A stretch of 64,000 bases of DNA from Sinotaia quadrata. Lineage: Eukaryota; Mollusca; Gastropoda; Architaenioglossa; Viviparidae. The number at the start of each line of letters is the position of its first letter. Position 1 is the stretch's first letter. The notes under the pieces are model-generated. The model saw only the letters and a list, made by a program, of their open reading frames with translations, ran no database searches and was not told the DNA's origin. The stretch spans positions 13,359,001 to 13,423,000 of the forward strand of contig CM054181.1 of NCBI GenBank assembly GCA_028829895.1, given 5' to 3'. Positions 61,501 to 64,000 of this stretch are shown here, piece after piece. Position numbers and translations under genes: made by a program.

Positions 61501-62870
61501 TTGTTGAATTTGTATTTTTGCCATCATCAGTATTATGATACAAGATTCCATTTCTTGTCAAAAATCACACTGAACAAATAACGTGTGATCATGTTTATTG
61601 TTTGCTTTAGGAATGTTATGTTCATATTTTCAGTTTTGGTTTGATGACATTTTCAATTAAAATTTTGTCTGGTGTTACTGATTTCACTCTGGTAAATAGT
61701 TATCTTGGCAGTTATAAGTTCTTGTACTTCAGACAATGAATAATGCACACAGACACATATGGCAGGAACAAAACTGTGTTACCAGATACTGGATATCTTC
61801 AACAGGCTACATGCATAGTTTGACTTAGGTTATTATTTTATTTACTTTTATTTATTTTGATTTTATTTATTTAAGTAGTGGCAGATTGTATTGACAAGAT
61901 GTGACTTCACACTCATAATGTATTTGTATGTTATTTGTTTTAAACATTTAAATTACTATTTGTCTGTTAAAAGTATGTACTAGGACCCTCTAAGCACACT
62001 TGTTAATAGGATACTATGTTCTTATGTTCAGGCTGTATTCACTGTTATCTAGAGTGTTTGCAAGCAAAGAATAATTTTTACAGTAGATTTAATGTGTACC
62101 ACTGTCCTTTTGAAGTATTATCATCTTTATTTTCAAGGTAATTGTGTCTACAGGTACCTTTTATTGTGAGTAATATTTGCCCTAGTACATTTGGAGGAGG
62201 GAAACGCAATATGAGTGTTGGCACTCATTAGCATACTTTAACTCTTTTTGTACAAAAATGTGCTGATTAATAATGTAGTAGTAATACTAGTGTTATTATT
62301 AGTTGCATATCACTGAAATATTCTAAATGGGAAAAACACCAGAGTTTGGAGCTTTTTAACATATTTGTTTAGTTTGAGAAAGACAGGTCACCTTCAATAC
62401 ATTTGACATTAGAATACTCGTCAGTATTGCTTCCACACTGTCAAGTACACTCCCCCTTGAAAATATTTGTGCATATGTTCGGGGGGGGGGGGGTCATTTT
62501 TCAAATGCATAAATCTTTATATTTTTGACAAATATGTACACTGTTCTGCTTGTGTGGCAAGGAGCCTATGGGCAGAGTTGGGTGTTAAAGTATATATTTT
62601 TTTTAGATTTATATTCAGTGAGATAGTAAGGTACAGGTCTTGGTGTATTATGTATATAGCGTATGGTGGGTCTTCAGTGGTATGATGTATGGTGTCATGT
62701 GTCATAAGATAGGATTAGAGGTTTTGGTAAATGTGATTGGCAGATATTGTAACATACAGTTGTGAAGTGTGTGGTATGGTACACAGTCTGGCTGTTGCAG
62801 GACATGTATGGTGTGTGTGTGTGTGTGGTGTAGTGTGATCAAATGAATGTAGGTAATGTATTGAGAATGT
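61501..62870. other. 3' flank, no gene seen
   Basis: AT-rich, with a G13 run (62481-62493). No ORF with coding character and no recognisable mobile element. Confidence 0.5.
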
Positions 62871-62879
62871 TGGGTGAGG

Positions 62880-63080
62880 GAGAATATAGGTACGTTGCAG
62901 GATGGAAGAAAATATAGATGATAAGATACAGGTTAGGAGAATATAGGTAGGATAGAGGGTGAGAGATATAGGTAGGTAGGCTATGGGGTGAAAGATATAC
63001 GTAGGCTAACCTACGGGGTGAAAGATATAGGTAGGATACAGGTGAGAGGTTATATATAGGATACAGGTGAGAGGATATAG
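62880..63080 (+). repeat. Purine-rich ~25-bp minisatellite
   Basis: Recurring gatataggtaggatacaggt and gagag, with ggggtgaaagatata variants. Strongly A/G-biased on the plus strand. Confidence 0.8.
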
Positions 63081-63918
63081 GATATAGACTACTGGATGGG
63101 AGGGATGTAAGGGGCAGAGAAGTGAGGTTTAGGGTGGTTTGCTGTGGTACACAAGGAGTGCGATTTGCTGTATTGTGCTATATAAAAAGTGTTGTGGTTT
63201 TATATTATGGTCTGCAGGGGGGGGGGTTACGATTTTGTCAGCTGTTTCTTAACTTCCATGTGATGTGACGAAGAGTAATGCTATTGACAGTGTGTTCATG
63301 AATGGTGGTGTCTGATGTGGTATTTATTAGTAAACCCTTTTCATTTATGTACAGTGCATGTACTTGTTCTCTGTATGGTAAAAAGCAGCACTTGAAAGTT
63401 TAATTGTTTATAATTTTATTTGCTTATATTTTGCAATAATAAATACTGTTTGTTTGGTGATTAATGATTGTTTTAAAATATTGTCTGTATTTTTATGAAG
63501 AACTTTCAACAAAATATTTAGTGGCATCAATTAAAATCTTTAATTATTTGTACTTTCCAATTGACCTGTGCTGCAGTATCTTTCCTTACAGTTTTATACA
63601 CTGTAATTGTAAAATAAAAATAATACCAATTCATTGTATTTGTAATAGCAAAATGTTAGTATTTAGGATGTGTTATCTGTAATAAGTTTACAAAATAGTA
63701 GTATTTACTTGACCTGTTTCAGATTTTAATGACAAGCGTTAACTGATGTTTGTTAGTAAGAAAATCATGCACAGGCTGACCTTCACTGTATTAATAGTTC
63801 TAGTGGCATTTAATCACTAGTATTGTCTGTCATCTTGACCAATATATAGTATTTTAATTATTCAATGCTGTCTGTTGTCTTGACCAGTATATAAAATTTT
63901 ATGGGTTTTATTTGTACA

Positions 63919-64000
63919 TTTGGGTGTACTGACATTTTATGTGTGTTAGAAAAAGAATGTATGTACTTTTGGGTGTACTGACATTTTATGTGTGTTAGAA
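63919..64000 (+). repeat. 49-bp tandem repeat at the window edge
   Basis: Two identical 33-base blocks (tttgggtgtactgacatttt plus atgtgtgttagaa), 49 bases apart. The second ends exactly at the window limit, so the array may continue. Confidence 0.85.

Noticed and set aside
62467..62705. Overlapping ORFs on both strands after the gene
   Set aside because: Short, driven by a G-run and Tyr/Ile-rich AT sequence; no coding evidence for a next gene.

Overview
The window is intron-rich, AT-rich animal nuclear DNA. It holds one large plus-strand gene: the 3' part of VPS13D, a bridge-like lipid-transfer protein of the VPS13 family. Thirty-one constitutive exons can be joined by GT-AG splice sites (one GC-AG) into a single open frame of about 1,521 codons from 3242 to the stop at 60279-60281. 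Every exon phase matches its neighbour. The N-terminal chorein domain, the rod and the UBA domain must lie upstream of base 1. The exon/intron style, CR1/L2-like and other non-LTR LINE debris, hAT- and pogo-like MITEs and abundant minisatellites suggest a lophotrochozoan, most likely a mollusc. That assignment is inference; no species marker is visible.

Protein layout, counting residue 1 at 3243: residues 1 to about 700 form the six-repeat Vps13 adaptor-binding (VAB/SHR-BD) domain, with the invariant Asn of all six repeats intact. Residues 700-1175 continue through the region between VAB and the C-terminal helices. Residues about 1175-1395 form the ATG2_C-like helical segment, including the RCC..P..LLP motif at its end. 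Residues about 1398-1521 form the C-terminal PH-like domain. The 3' UTR starts at 60282, with poly(A) signals at 60779 and 61478.

Intron layout: nearly every intron carries a tandem array with units of about 27-120 bp. Several arrays begin in the last bases of an exon and repeat the exon end plus its 5' splice site (exons at 28808, 46579, 54591, 58773), or lie just upstream of and resemble the 3' splice site (exon at 48740). This is the most unusual property of the window. Transposable-element traces are a gag-like fragment (2528-2875), a hAT-like MITE (5788-5986), a solo LTR with TG..CA ends and a 5-bp target duplication (7502-9181), a LINE fragment (23298-23830), a two-copy tandem element (31321-32735), a CR1/L2-like LINE 3' end (38330-39205), a probable 1.73-kb insertion flanked by a 14-bp direct repeat (43585-45315) and a pogo-like MITE (55347-55838). 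Three of these insertions sit inside minisatellites.

Beyond constitutive splicing, the sequence supports a 27-nt in-frame microexon (14529-14555), a probable 57-nt cassette exon (35305-35361), a NAGNAG acceptor (22507/22510) and a GC donor (46117). I found no second convincing protein gene, no RNA gene and no CRISPR-like array. I see no wholly new biological system; the best candidate for new biology is the splice-junction-seeded repeat pattern.
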